From Streptomyces sp. MUM 2J (GTDB taxonomy: Bacteria; Actinomycetota; Actinomycetes; Streptomycetales; Streptomycetaceae): a stretch of 64,000 bases of DNA. The position numbers and the translations under genes were made by a program. Position 1 is the first letter of the stretch. Each line of letters opens with the position of its first letter. Below, piece after piece: positions 1 through 8,571 of this stretch. The notes beneath the pieces are model-generated. The model had not been told where the DNA came from, searched no databases, and saw only the letters and a list, made by a program, of their open reading frames with translations. The DNA lies in NCBI RefSeq assembly GCF_022414535.1, contig NZ_JADWYM010000013.1:1-64000 (forward strand), given 5' to 3'.

Positions 1-461
1 TCACGGTCCACACCCGCTGGATCGAGACCGAGTTCGCCAACCACCTCACCCCCTTCACCACCCCCGCACCCGACCAGGAGGAGACGGCGGGCCGGGAACG
101 GGTCGTCGTCGAGGTCGGGGGTCACCGCCTCGAAGTGACGCTGCCCGCGTCCCTCGGCGTGGTGCCCGAGCGGCAGCCGGGTCTCGTCGGCGCCGCCGCC
201 CGGCCCCGCCGGCGCGGCGGCGGCGGGGCCGGTACGGCCGTCTCCGGCGACACCCTCGCCTCGCCCATGCAGGGCACCGTCGTCAAGGTCGCCGTGGAGG
301 ACGGCACCCGGGTCGAGAAGGGCGACCTGGTCGTCGTCCTGGAGGCCATGAAGATGGAGCAGCCGCTCAACGCCCACAAGTCCGGCACCGTCACCGGGCT
401 CACCGCCGAGGTGGGCCGGGCGCTCTCCTCCGGTGCCGCCGTCTGCGACATCAAGGACTGA
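1..461 (+). CDS. Acyl-CoA carboxylase alpha chain, C-terminal part with biotin carrier domain (partial)
   Basis: Only the last ~152 residues are inside the window; the reading frame is already open at base 3. The visible part ends in a biotinyl (BCCP) domain with the EAMKMEQ motif, whose second-Met-flanked Lys is the biotinylation site, preceded by a Pro/Arg/Gly-rich linker. In this family an N-terminal biotin carboxylase domain carboxylates the biotin, and a separate beta subunit then carboxylates acetyl- or propionyl-CoA. The beta and epsilon chains lie at 14199 and 15845, so the cluster carries its own three-part carboxylase, most likely to make malonyl-CoA for the polyketide synthase (compare JadJ in the jadomycin cluster). 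The next gene starts five bases after the stop, implying one transcript. Substrate choice cannot be read from this fragment. Confidence 0.9.
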   Translation, partial: TVHTRWIETEFANHLTPFTTPAPDQEETAGRERVVVEVGGHRLEVTLPASLGVVPERQPGLVGAAARPRRRGGGGAGTAVSGDTLASPMQGTVVKVAVEDGTRVEKGDLVVVLEAMKMEQPLNAHKSGTVTGLTAEVGRALSSGAAVCDIKD

Positions 462-466
462 TCCAC

Positions 467-1432
467 GTGGCAGCACTCACCTACTCCGACGCCGTGAGCG
501 AGGCCCTGACGCGGCTGCGTCCGGTGGGCTTCGAGCACGGCCGGAGCTTCGTCAACCACGCCCCGATGGCCGCCGAGGCCATGGCCTACATGGGATACGC
601 CGACGAGGTGCCCGGGTGGGTCGACCGCAACCTGCGCAGCCGCTCCTACCACGACGTGCCCGAGCGACGCTGGGCCATCGACCCGACCGACCCCGCCGAC
701 TGGCAGGCGGCGCTCGGCGAGTTCGCCCGGGTCGCCGACTGGACCGCGCTGTTCGAGCGTGAGCTGACCTACGCCCCGTGGACCGAGGTGCTCGCCCACT
801 GGTGGCCGCGCCTGCTGCCCGGCATGTCGGGCATGCTGACGCACGGGGTGATCCGCACCGCGCACGCCGTGCGCGCCGTGGCCGCGGCCGGCGACGACAA
901 CCGGCTGCAACTGGGCGAGCTGGCCCACGGGCTCGGCTACTGGGCCGCCCGCCACTCCACCCGCGGAGTTCCCGTGGACACCGCCGGGCCCGACGCGCAG
1001 GACGTCCGCGACGACGACGGGCGGGACCCGGCCGCGCGGGCCCTGGACGAGTTGGTCGCCGAGTACTCCGGCGTCTACGCCACCGTCGCCCAGCACAACC
1101 CGATCCCGCTGATCCACGCGGTGACCGGGCCCGCCGCCGTGCGGCTGGTGGTCGAGCACCTGCCGCCGGCCCAGCGCTGGCCGTCGTACCGCACGGCACG
1201 TGCCGTCAGCCGCACCATGCTCGACTGGTTCCACGCCACACCGCGGCCGGCCGCCCCGCTGCCCGAGGCACCGGACGCGGAGGAGGTCTTCGCCGACGCC
1301 GTGCAGATCGGCGACGAGCACACCATCAAGCTCGCCGAAGTCGCCGTCCGCCACGACGCGTACGCCCCCGACCCGCGGCACACAGCCGCCGCGCACGTGG
1401 CCAACCAGGCCATCGGGCGCCTGTACCTGTGA
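467..1432 (+). CDS. Questin oxidase-like (DUF4243) protein
   Basis: The 321-residue product resembles the questin oxidase family, named for fungal enzymes that oxidatively open anthraquinones (GedK of geodin biosynthesis; the related BTG13 is described as a non-heme iron ring-cleaving dioxygenase). Support comes from overall length and several histidine-bearing helices: HGVIRTAHAVR near residue 126, HGLGYWAARH near 150, and HAVTG near 214. No flavin or NAD(P) Rossmann motif is visible. The GTG start follows the carboxylase stop by five bases. Its place between a malonyl-CoA supply gene and the first oxygenase of the cluster suggests a tailoring role, possibly C-C bond cleavage of an anthraquinone-type ring. 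Family assignment is by recalled sequence pattern; the reaction is inference. Confidence 0.7.
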   Translation: MAALTYSDAVSEALTRLRPVGFEHGRSFVNHAPMAAEAMAYMGYADEVPGWVDRNLRSRSYHDVPERRWAIDPTDPADWQAALGEFARVADWTALFERELTYAPWTEVLAHWWPRLLPGMSGMLTHGVIRTAHAVRAVAAAGDDNRLQLGELAHGLGYWAARHSTRGVPVDTAGPDAQDVRDDDGRDPAARALDELVAEYSGVYATVAQHNPIPLIHAVTGPAAVRLVVEHLPPAQRWPSYRTARAVSRTMLDWFHATPRPAAPLPEAPDAEEVFADAVQIGDEHTIKLAEVAVRHDAYAPDPRHTAAAHVANQAIGRLYL

Positions 1433-1565
1433 GCCCCGTCCCCTGCCCCCTTCTTCCCGTGCGGCCCACCCCGGCCCCTCTTCTGCGAACCCCGGCCCGG
1501 TGCGGCGCACCCCGCTCTGACCCGTTCCTTCCCCGCCCGGAGGGCGGGTTGTCCCGAGGAGTGTC

Positions 1566-3032
1566 ATGGACGCACAAGTCATCGTCGTGGGCGCCGGCCC
1601 GGCCGGCATGATGCTCGCCGGCGAGCTCAGGCTGGCGGGCGTCGACGTCGTCGTGCTGGAGAAGCTGGCCGCGCGCACCGGCGAGTCGCGCGGTCTCGGC
1701 TTCACCGCCCGCACCATGGAGGTCTTCGACCAGCGCGGCCTGCTGCCCCGCTTCGGCGACATCGAGGTCAGCAACGTGGGCCACTTCGGCGGCCTGCCGG
1801 TGGACTTCGGTGTCCTCGACGGAGCCCACCAGGCCGCCAAGACCATCCCGCAGTCCGCCACCGAGACGGTGCTGGAGGAGTGGGCCACGCAGCTCGGCGC
1901 GGACATCCGGCGCAGCCACGAGGTGATGTCCGTCAAGGAGAAGGAGGACAGCGTCGAGGTCGAGGTCCGCGGCCCCGACGGCGAGCACCGGCTGCGCGCC
2001 GAGTATCTCGTCGGCTGCGACGGCGGCCGCTCCACCATCCGCAAGGCGGTCGGCTTCGACTTCCCCGGCACGGCCGCCACGCTGGAGATGTTCCTCGCCG
2101 ACGTGCGGGGCATCCAGCTGGAGCCCCGGATGATCGGCGAGACCCTGCCCGGCGGCATGGTCATGGTCGGTCCGCTGCCCGGCGGCGTCACCCGGCTCAT
2201 CGTCTGCGAACGCGGCACCCCGCCGCAGCGCCGCGAGAAGCCGCCGACATGGGAGGAGGTCGCCGCGGCCTGGCAGCGGCTGACCGGTGACGACATCTCG
2301 CACGCCGAACCGGTGTGGGTGTCCTCCTTCGGCGACGCGACCCGCCAGGTCACCGAGTACCGGCGCGGCCGGATCTTCCTCGCCGGCGACTCCGCCCACA
2401 TCCATCTGCCTGCCGGTGGCCAGGGCATGAACACCAGCATCCAGGACGCGGTGAACCTCGGCTGGAAGCTCGGCGCGGTCGTCCGCGGCCGCGCCCCCGA
2501 GACCCTGCTCGACACCTACCACGGCGAACGCCACCCGGTGGGCCGGCGCCTGCTGATGAACACCCAGGCCCAGGGCCTGCTGTTCCTGTCCGGGCCCGAG
2601 GTGCAGCCGTTGCGCGACGTGCTGACCGAGCTGATCCGCTACCCGGAGGTCAGCCGCCACTTCGCCGCGATGGTCTCCGGCCTGGAGATCCACTACGACG
2701 TCGACGGCGGCACCCACCCGCTGCTCGGCCGCCGGCTGCCGGACGTCGGCCTCACCGGCCACAAGCTGGTGTCCTCCAGCACCGAGGCCCTGCGTGCGGG
2801 GCGCGGCGTGCTGCTGGACCTCACCGGCAACGAGCGGCTGCGGGACCGCGCGTACCCGTGGTGGGACCGGGTCGACGTCGTCTCCGCCACGCCGGTCCTG
2901 CCCGAGGGCAGTGTGCTGGAGGGCACCACCGCCGTCCTCGTCCGCCCCGACGGCTACGTGGCCTGGGCGGCGCCGGGCAGCCACGCCGACCTGCCGATGG
3001 CGCTGGAGCGCTGGTTCGGCCCGGCCCGCTGA
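1566..3032 (+). CDS. FAD-dependent aromatic polyketide hydroxylase (PgaE/UrdE/JadH type)
   Basis: This 488-residue flavoprotein monooxygenase has an N-terminal GAGPAG dinucleotide-binding loop (residues 9-14), a GCDGGRS motif near 156 that contacts FAD/NADPH, and an LAGDSAH segment near 273 that binds the FAD ribityl chain. A C-terminal thioredoxin-like domain of no known catalytic role follows. In angucycline pathways the homologue PgaE hydroxylates C-12 and C-12b of the benz[a]anthracene. The ATG is preceded by GAGGAG with good spacing. It heads the run oxygenase-cyclase-KS-CLF-ACP-KR-ARO-oxygenase, matching pgaE-F-A-B-C-D-L-M order. Product position is inferred from that order, not from active-site residues. 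Confidence 0.9.
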   Translation: MDAQVIVVGAGPAGMMLAGELRLAGVDVVVLEKLAARTGESRGLGFTARTMEVFDQRGLLPRFGDIEVSNVGHFGGLPVDFGVLDGAHQAAKTIPQSATETVLEEWATQLGADIRRSHEVMSVKEKEDSVEVEVRGPDGEHRLRAEYLVGCDGGRSTIRKAVGFDFPGTAATLEMFLADVRGIQLEPRMIGETLPGGMVMVGPLPGGVTRLIVCERGTPPQRREKPPTWEEVAAAWQRLTGDDISHAEPVWVSSFGDATRQVTEYRRGRIFLAGDSAHIHLPAGGQGMNTSIQDAVNLGWKLGAVVRGRAPETLLDTYHGERHPVGRRLLMNTQAQGLLFLSGPEVQPLRDVLTELIRYPEVSRHFAAMVSGLEIHYDVDGGTHPLLGRRLPDVGLTGHKLVSSSTEALRAGRGVLLDLTGNERLRDRAYPWWDRVDVVSATPVLPEGSVLEGTTAVLVRPDGYVAWAAPGSHADLPMALERWFGPAR

Positions 3033-3124
3033 CACCGCTCGCCGGCGCGGTCCCCCTGCACCCCTCGCCGGCACCGCCCCGACGACACCCGCGCTGCCCC
3101 CTGCGTTCCCCTTAAGGAGATCCC

Positions 3125-3454
3125 ATGCACAGCACGCTGATCGTCGCCCGGATGGACCCGGGCAGCAGCGAGGAAGTGGCCCGCCTGTTCCGGGAGTTCG
3201 ACGGCACCGACATGCCGCACCTGATGGGCACCCGGCGCCGGCAGCTCTTCGCCTACCGCGGGCTCTACTTCCACCTTCAGGACTTCGACACCGACAACGG
3301 CGGCGAGCTGATCGAGGCGGCCAAGACCGACCCGCGCTTCGTGCAGATCAGCGACGACCTGAAGCCGTTCATCCAGGCGTACGACCCGGCCACCTGGCGG
3401 TCCCCCGCCGACGCGGTCGCCACGCGCTTCTACGACTGGGAGGGCCGGGCGTGA
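3125..3454 (+). CDS. TcmI-family polyketide cyclase
   Basis: The 109-residue product is a small single-domain cyclase of the TcmI family (dimeric alpha-beta barrel). The pattern [10 protein letters not shown] at the start, [21 protein letters not shown] in the middle and a final YDPATWRSP match the family over its full length. Homologues next to KS-alpha in angucycline clusters (JadI, UrdF, PgaF) close the fourth, angular ring. An AAGGAG ribosome site lies just before the ATG. Its stop overlaps the GTG of the ketosynthase gene by four bases, so the two are translationally coupled. Angular ring formation is inferred from gene order. Confidence 0.88.
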   Translation: MHSTLIVARMDPGSSEEVARLFREFDGTDMPHLMGTRRRQLFAYRGLYFHLQDFDTDNGGELIEAAKTDPRFVQISDDLKPFIQAYDPATWRSPADAVATRFYDWEGRA

Positions 3455-4722
3455 GTGCCAGGCGGGTGGTCATCACCGGAGTCGGCGTCACCGCTCCCGG
3501 CGGCGTGGGCACCAAGAACTTCTGGAACCTGCTCAGCGAGGGCCGCACGGCCACGCGGGGCATCACCTTCTTCGACCCCTCCTCGTTCCGCTCCCGGGTC
3601 GCGGCCGAGATCGACTTCGATCCGGAGGAGCACGGCCTCAGTCCCCAGGAGATACGCCGCATGGACCGGGCGGCCCAACTGGCCGTGGTCAGCGCCCGCG
3701 AGGCCCTCTCCGACAGCGGACTGGACCTGTCCGGCGCCGACCCCCACCGCGTCGGCGTCACCCTGGGCAGCGCGGTCGGCGCCACCATGGGCCTCGACGA
3801 GGAGTACCGGGTCGTCAGCGACGGCGGCCGGCTGGACCTGGTCGACCACACCTACGCGGTGCCGCACCTGTACAACTACCTGGTGCCCAGCTCCTTCGCC
3901 GCCGAGGTGGCGTGGGCAGTGGGCGCCGAGGGTGCCACCACCGTCGTCTCCACCGGCTGCACCTCCGGCCTGGACTCCGTGGGGCACGCCGTCGAGCTGA
4001 TCCGTGAGGGCTCGGCGTGCGCCATGGTGGCCGGGGCGACCGACGCCCCGATCTCGCCCATCACCCTGGCCTGCTTCGACGCGATCAAGGCCACCACCCC
4101 GCGCAACGACGACCCCGAGCACGCCTCCCGCCCCTTCGACGGCACCCGCAACGGGTTCGTGCTCGGCGAGGGCTCGGCGATGTTCGTGCTGGAGGAGCTG
4201 GAGAGCGCCAGGGCGCGCGGCGCGCACATCTACGCCGAGATCGCCGGCTACGCCTCCCGCTGCAACGCCTTCCACATGACCGGACTGCGTCCCGACGGCC
4301 TGGAGATGGCCGAGGCCATCTCCGTCGCGCTGGACGAGGCCCGGCTCGCCCCCGAGGGCATCGACTACATCAACGCACACGGTTCCGGCACCAAGCAGAA
4401 CGACCGGCACGAGACCGCCGCCTTCAAGAAGAGCCTCGGCGACCACGCCTACCGGACCCCGGTCTCCTCCATCAAGTCGATGGTCGGGCACTCGCTCGGC
4501 GCGATCGGCTCGATCGAGATCGCCGCGTCCGTCCTCGCCATGGAGCACAACGTGGTGCCCCCGACGGCGAACCTGCACACCCCCGACCCCGAGTGCGACC
4601 TGGACTACGTGCCGCTCACCGCGCGCGAGCACCGCACGGACGCGGTACTGACCGTCGGCAGCGGGTTCGGCGGCTTCCAGAGCGCGATGGTGCTGGCCCG
4701 ACCGGAGAGGAGCGCCGCATGA
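3451..4722 (+). CDS. Type II PKS ketosynthase alpha subunit (KS-alpha)
   Basis: This 423-residue minimal-PKS ketosynthase pairs with the chain length factor that follows and condenses malonyl units held on ACP. The catalytic triad is intact: Cys170 in [11 protein letters not shown], His310 in [11 protein letters not shown] and His347 in MVGHSLGA. It starts at a GTG inside the stop of the cyclase gene (GTGA overlap) and ends in an ATGA overlap with the CLF gene, so cyclase, KS and CLF form one coupled unit. Length and motifs are typical of JadA/UrdA/ActI-ORF1. Chain length (a decaketide is expected for angucyclines) is set by the KS-CLF tunnel and cannot be read directly here. Confidence 0.97.
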   Translation: MSARRVVITGVGVTAPGGVGTKNFWNLLSEGRTATRGITFFDPSSFRSRVAAEIDFDPEEHGLSPQEIRRMDRAAQLAVVSAREALSDSGLDLSGADPHRVGVTLGSAVGATMGLDEEYRVVSDGGRLDLVDHTYAVPHLYNYLVPSSFAAEVAWAVGAEGATTVVSTGCTSGLDSVGHAVELIREGSACAMVAGATDAPISPITLACFDAIKATTPRNDDPEHASRPFDGTRNGFVLGEGSAMFVLEELESARARGAHIYAEIAGYASRCNAFHMTGLRPDGLEMAEAISVALDEARLAPEGIDYINAHGSGTKQNDRHETAAFKKSLGDHAYRTPVSSIKSMVGHSLGAIGSIEIAASVLAMEHNVVPPTANLHTPDPECDLDYVPLTAREHRTDAVLTVGSGFGGFQSAMVLARPERSAA

Positions 4723-5939
4723 GCACGTCCACCCCGCGGACCGTCGTGACGGGTCTGGGCGTCGCCGCCCCGAACGGCCTCGGGACGGCGGACTACTGGG
4801 CGGCCACCCGCTCCGGCAAGAGCGGCATCGCCCGCATCACCCGCTTCGACCCGTCCGGCTACCCGTCCAGGCTGGCCGGACAGGTGCCGGGCTTCAACGC
4901 CGCCGACCACCTGCCCAACCGGCTGCTGTCGCAGACCGACCACATGACCCGGCTGGCGCTGGTCGCCACCGACTGGGCGCTGGCCGACGCCGGTGTCGAC
5001 CCCGCCGAGGTGCCCGCGTACGACATGGGCGTCGTCACCGCCAGCTCCTCCGGCGGCTTCGAGTTCGGCCAGGGCGAGCTGCAGCGGCTGTGGAGCCAGG
5101 GCAGCCAGTACGTCTCGGCGTACCAGTCCTTCGCCTGGTTCTACGCGGTCAACAGCGGCCAGATCTCCATCCGCAACGGCATGAAGGGCCCCAGCGGCGT
5201 GGTCGTCTCCGACCAGGCCGGCGGGCTGGACGCGCTGGCCCACGCCCGCCGCCAGATCCGCAAGGGCACCCAGATCGTCGTCTCCGGCGCGATCGACGCC
5301 TCCATCTGCCCCTGGGGCTGGGTGGCCCAGCTCGCCGGCGGCCGGCTCGCCACCTCGGAGGAGCCCGACCGCGCCTACCTGCCCTTCGACGCCGCGGCCC
5401 GCGGACACGTGCCCGGCGAGGGCGGCGCCATCCTCATCCTGGAGTCCGACGCGTCGGCCACCCGACGCGGCGCCCACGTCTACGGTGAGATCGCCGGCTA
5501 CGGCGCCACGTTCGACCCGGCGCCCGGCACCGGCCGCCCGCCCGGCCTCCGCAAGGCCGTCGAACTCGCCCTCGCCGACGCGGGCGTGGACGCCGGTGAC
5601 GTCGACGTCGTCTTCGCCGACGCCGCGGCGGTGCCCGAGCTGGACCGGTCCGAGGCGGAGGCGATCAGCGCCGTCTTCGGCCCGCACGGCGTGCCGGTGA
5701 CCGCTCCCAAGACGATGACCGGCCGCCTGTACTCGGGCGCGGCCCCGCTCGACGTGGCGACGGCCCTCCTCGCCGTCCGCGACGGCGTCGTCCCCGCCAC
5801 CACCAACGTCGACCCCGACCTCTCCTACGACCTCGACCTCGTCACCGGCGAGCCCCGCGCCACGGAGGTCCGCACCGCCCTGGTCCTGGCCAGGGGCCAC
5901 GCGGGCTTCAACTCGGCGGTCGTGGTCAAGGCGGCGTAG
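4719..5939 (+). CDS. Type II PKS chain length factor (KS-beta)
   Basis: The 406-residue product is homologous to the preceding ketosynthase, but the active-site Cys is replaced by Gln166 in the segment [12 protein letters not shown], the hallmark of KS-beta subunits; this Gln is linked to decarboxylation of malonyl-ACP and chain initiation. The ATG overlaps the KS-alpha stop by four bases, ensuring equal synthesis of the heterodimer. It determines polyketide chain length with KS-alpha. Downstream, 224 GC-rich bases without a gene separate it from the ACP. Confidence 0.97.
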   Translation: MSTSTPRTVVTGLGVAAPNGLGTADYWAATRSGKSGIARITRFDPSGYPSRLAGQVPGFNAADHLPNRLLSQTDHMTRLALVATDWALADAGVDPAEVPAYDMGVVTASSSGGFEFGQGELQRLWSQGSQYVSAYQSFAWFYAVNSGQISIRNGMKGPSGVVVSDQAGGLDALAHARRQIRKGTQIVVSGAIDASICPWGWVAQLAGGRLATSEEPDRAYLPFDAAARGHVPGEGGAILILESDASATRRGAHVYGEIAGYGATFDPAPGTGRPPGLRKAVELALADAGVDAGDVDVVFADAAAVPELDRSEAEAISAVFGPHGVPVTAPKTMTGRLYSGAAPLDVATALLAVRDGVVPATTNVDPDLSYDLDLVTGEPRATEVRTALVLARGHAGFNSAVVVKAA

Positions 5940-6163
5940 CCCCGGCCACGGACGCCCCCCGGCCCGCCCCTCGGCGCACCCTCCCGGAAGGCCCGCCGCC
6001 GGGCCGGGGCGCCGGCGGGGCCCGGCCGTCCCTCGAACGCGCCCGTCCGCCCGGCCCGCTCCGTCTCTCCCACGCCGGGGCCGGGCGGCGGGCGTTGCTC
6101 ACGTCCGGTGCCCCGGGAGGCATTTCCGGGGGCCGGACCTCCAGAAGAGAAAGGACATGCATC

Positions 6164-6436
6164 GTGGCCACCCAGCCCTTCACCCTCGACGACCTCAAGC
6201 GCATCCTGCTGGAGGCCGCCGGGGCGGACGAGAACGTCGACCTCGACGGGGACATCCTCGACACCGACTTCGAGGAACTCAGTTACGAGTCGCTGGCCAT
6301 CCTGGAGACCTGCGGCCGGATCGAGCGCGAGTACGGCATAGAGCTCGACGACACCGTGGTGACCGACGCGAAGACGCCCCGCGCCCTGCTCGAGGTGGTC
6401 AACACCCAGCTGGCCGACGTGGCGACCGCGGCCTGA
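6164..6436 (+). CDS. Type II PKS acyl carrier protein
   Basis: A 90-residue acidic carrier protein of the minimal PKS. Ser43 in ELSYESLAIL is the predicted phosphopantetheine site; most type II PKS ACPs have Asp before this Ser (DSL), while this one has Glu. The GTG at 6164 is chosen because a purine-rich site (AGAGAAAGGA, 6145-6154) lies nine bases before it and the product then starts VATQPFTLDDL, as in homologues. An ATG seven bases upstream is in another frame. It completes the minimal PKS with the two genes before it and should be activated by the transferase at 13325. Confidence 0.95.
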   Translation: MATQPFTLDDLKRILLEAAGADENVDLDGDILDTDFEELSYESLAILETCGRIEREYGIELDDTVVTDAKTPRALLEVVNTQLADVATAA

Positions 6437-6792
6437 TCCACTCCCGGACCCGGGCCGGTCGGCATCCGGTCCCGGGCTGATCCACGCCTGGTCCCGGGCT
6501 GATCCAGGCCCGGTTCCGGCACGCGTCCCGGCCGTCCCGGGCCCCCACGGCAGCGCCGTCCGGGCAGGCGCCGAGGCGTCGCCGAGCCGGCGCAGAGCCG
6601 TGGTCGTGCCGGGGAGCGGCCGCCGTACCCCCGCGGCACCGCCGTCGTGCGGCGGACCAGACCCCCTCGGCACCCCCTGGGCAGCCGGTGGCCCGCTCCG
6701 CCCCCCGGAGCCGGCCACCGGCGGCCTCACCCGGTATCCGGACCCCGACCGGATCCGGCCCCGCAGACACACGCCTACAAGGAGCAGCAGTC
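6437..6792. other. Gene-free spacer between ACP and ketoreductase genes
   Basis: These 356 bases hold no convincing gene. Their first part contains imperfect direct repeats around the word CTGATCCA (6433, 6477, 6499). The rest is GC-rich without a clear promoter. A weak ribosome site (AGGAG, 6779-6783) sits at the right end for the next gene. Confidence 0.6.
6468..6511. repeat. Tandem 22-bp repeat
   Basis: Two adjacent 22-base copies (6468-6489 and 6490-6511) share the core GGTCCCGGGCTGATCCA and differ at only a few bases at their right ends. A third partial copy of the CTGATCCA word overlaps the ACP stop codon at 6433. Each copy holds a palindromic CCCGGG, so the repeat could fold locally. 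Function is unknown; it may be a replication-slippage product or a binding site. Confidence 0.7.
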
Positions 6793-7578
6793 ATGTCCGA
6801 CAAGCACCAGCGGGTCGCCCTCGTCTCCGGGGCCACCAGCGGAATCGGCCTCGCCGTGGCCCGGCTGCTGGCCGAGCAGGGTCACCGGGTCTTCATCGGC
6901 TCCCGCGACCCCGAGAACGTCGCCACCACCGTCAAGGAACTGCGCGCCGAGGGTCTGGAGGTCGACGGCACCACCCTCGACGTGCGTTCGGCGCTGTCCA
7001 TCGACAACTTCGTGACGGCCGCCGTGGAGCGCTACGGCACCGTCGACGTCCTGGTCAACAACGCGGGCCGGTCCGGCGGCGGTGTCACCGCGGACATCGA
7101 CGACGAGCTCTGGTACGACGTCGTCGAGACCAACCTCAACAGCGTCTTCCGGCTCACCCGCGCCGTCCTCAACACCGGCGGCATGCGCCACAAGGACCGC
7201 GGCCGGATCATCAACATCGCCTCCACGGCCGGAAAGCAGGGCGTGGTCCTCGGCGCCCCCTACTCCGCCTCCAAGCACGGCGTGGTCGGCTTCACCAAGG
7301 CCCTCGGCAACGAACTCGCCCCCACCGGCATCACCGTCAACGCGGTCTGCCCCGGCTATGTCGAGACCCCGATGGCCCAGCGTGTCCGCGCCGGCTACGC
7401 CTCCACCTACGGCACCACCGAGGACGCCATCCTCGACAAGTTCACCGCGAAGATCCCCCTCGGCCGCTACTCCACCCCCGAGGAGGTGGCCGGCCTGGTC
7501 GGCTACCTGGCCTCCGACACCGCCGCCTCCATCACCGCCCAGGCCCTCAACGTCTGCGGCGGCCTCGGCAACTTCTGA
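6793..7578 (+). CDS. Polyketide C9-ketoreductase (ActIII-type SDR)
   Basis: The 261-residue SDR has exactly the length of ActIII and the same numbering of key residues: cofactor loop SGATSGIG (12-19), NNAG (89-92), catalytic Asn114, Ser144, Tyr157 and Lys161 (YSASK). It should reduce the C-9 ketone of the nascent poly-beta-ketone with NADPH. The position equivalent to Pro94 of the ActIII PGG motif is Ser here (AGRSGGG). The ATG follows GGAGCAGCAGTC. It is 42 bases upstream of the aromatase gene and likely shares its transcript. Confidence 0.95.
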   Translation: MSDKHQRVALVSGATSGIGLAVARLLAEQGHRVFIGSRDPENVATTVKELRAEGLEVDGTTLDVRSALSIDNFVTAAVERYGTVDVLVNNAGRSGGGVTADIDDELWYDVVETNLNSVFRLTRAVLNTGGMRHKDRGRIINIASTAGKQGVVLGAPYSASKHGVVGFTKALGNELAPTGITVNAVCPGYVETPMAQRVRAGYASTYGTTEDAILDKFTAKIPLGRYSTPEEVAGLVGYLASDTAASITAQALNVCGGLGNF

Positions 7579-7620
7579 CGACCGGCCGGCACACCCCGTA
7601 CCCCTGCGAGGAGTTCACCC

Positions 7621-8568
7621 ATGTCCGCATCCCAGCCGCGGGAAGTCGAGCACGAGATCACGGTCCTTGCACCGGCCGCCGAGGTCTACCGGCTCATCGC
7701 CGAGGTGGCGAACTGGCCCCGGATCTTCCCCCCGACCATCTACGTCGACCATCTGGAGCGCTCCGGCAGCGAGGAGCTGATCCGCATCTGGGCCACCGCC
7801 AACGGCGAGCCCAAGAGCTGGACCTCGCGCCGGGTCCTGGACCCCGAGAACCTGCGGATCACCTTCCGCCAGCAGGTCTCCACCCCGCCGGTCGCGAGCA
7901 TGGGCGGCACCTGGATCATCGAGCCGCTCGACGACACCAGCGCCCGCATCCGCCTGCTGCACGACTACACCGCCGTCGACGACGACCCCGAGGGCCTCGC
8001 GTGGATCGACGAGGCCGTGGACCGCAACTCCCGCTCGGAACTCGCCGCGCTGAAGACCAACGTCGAACTCGCCGCGGCGTCCGAGGAACTGACGTTCTCC
8101 TTCGAGGACACCGTCGACGTCGACGGCTCCGCCAAGGACCTCTACGACTTCGTCAACGAGGCCGGTCTGTGGTCCGAGCGGCTGCCGCACGTGGCGACCG
8201 TGCGGCTGACCGAGGACACCCCGGGACTGCAGGAGCTGGAGATGGACACCCGGGCCAAGGACGGCTCCACGCACACCACCAAGTCGTACCGGGTCTGCCT
8301 GGACGGCCGGAAGATCGCCTACAAGCAGACCACCCTGCCGGCCCTGATGAACCTGCACACCGGCTACTGGACCTTCCGCGAGACCGATGACGGCACCACC
8401 CGCGCCTCCTCGCAGCACACCGTCGTGCTGCGTCCCGAGAACATCCAGAAGATCCTCGGGCCCGAGGCGGGCGTGGCCGAGGCCAGGGAGTACGTGCGCA
8501 CCGCGCTGAGCACCAACAGCCGCGCCACTCTCGGGCACGCCAGGGCGTACGCCGAAGCGAGGCGCTGA
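7621..8568 (+). CDS. Didomain aromatase/cyclase (ARO/CYC)
   Basis: The 315-residue product consists of two START/Bet v1-like polyketide-cyclase domains (about 8-150 and 158-305). The first contains VAEVYRLIAEVANWPRIF-like and MGGTWIIEPL segments typical of ActVII, JadD and PgaL. In reducing type II PKS systems the didomain form dehydrates and aromatizes the first ring after C9 reduction. The gene is followed only three bases later by the oxygenase-reductase start, so they are co-translated. First-ring C7-C12 specificity is inferred from family and from the presence of the ketoreductase. Confidence 0.93.
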   Translation: MSASQPREVEHEITVLAPAAEVYRLIAEVANWPRIFPPTIYVDHLERSGSEELIRIWATANGEPKSWTSRRVLDPENLRITFRQQVSTPPVASMGGTWIIEPLDDTSARIRLLHDYTAVDDDPEGLAWIDEAVDRNSRSELAALKTNVELAAASEELTFSFEDTVDVDGSAKDLYDFVNEAGLWSERLPHVATVRLTEDTPGLQELEMDTRAKDGSTHTTKSYRVCLDGRKIAYKQTTLPALMNLHTGYWTFRETDDGTTRASSQHTVVLRPENIQKILGPEAGVAEAREYVRTALSTNSRATLGHARAYAEARR

Positions 8569-8571
8569 CCC

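Noticed and set aside
122..2515. Long minus-strand open frame (~797 codons) opposite the first cluster genes
   Set aside because: It mirrors the codon bias of the plus-strand genes, shows no domain or ribosome site, and its translation is Arg/Ser/Pro-rich; typical antisense frame in high-GC DNA.
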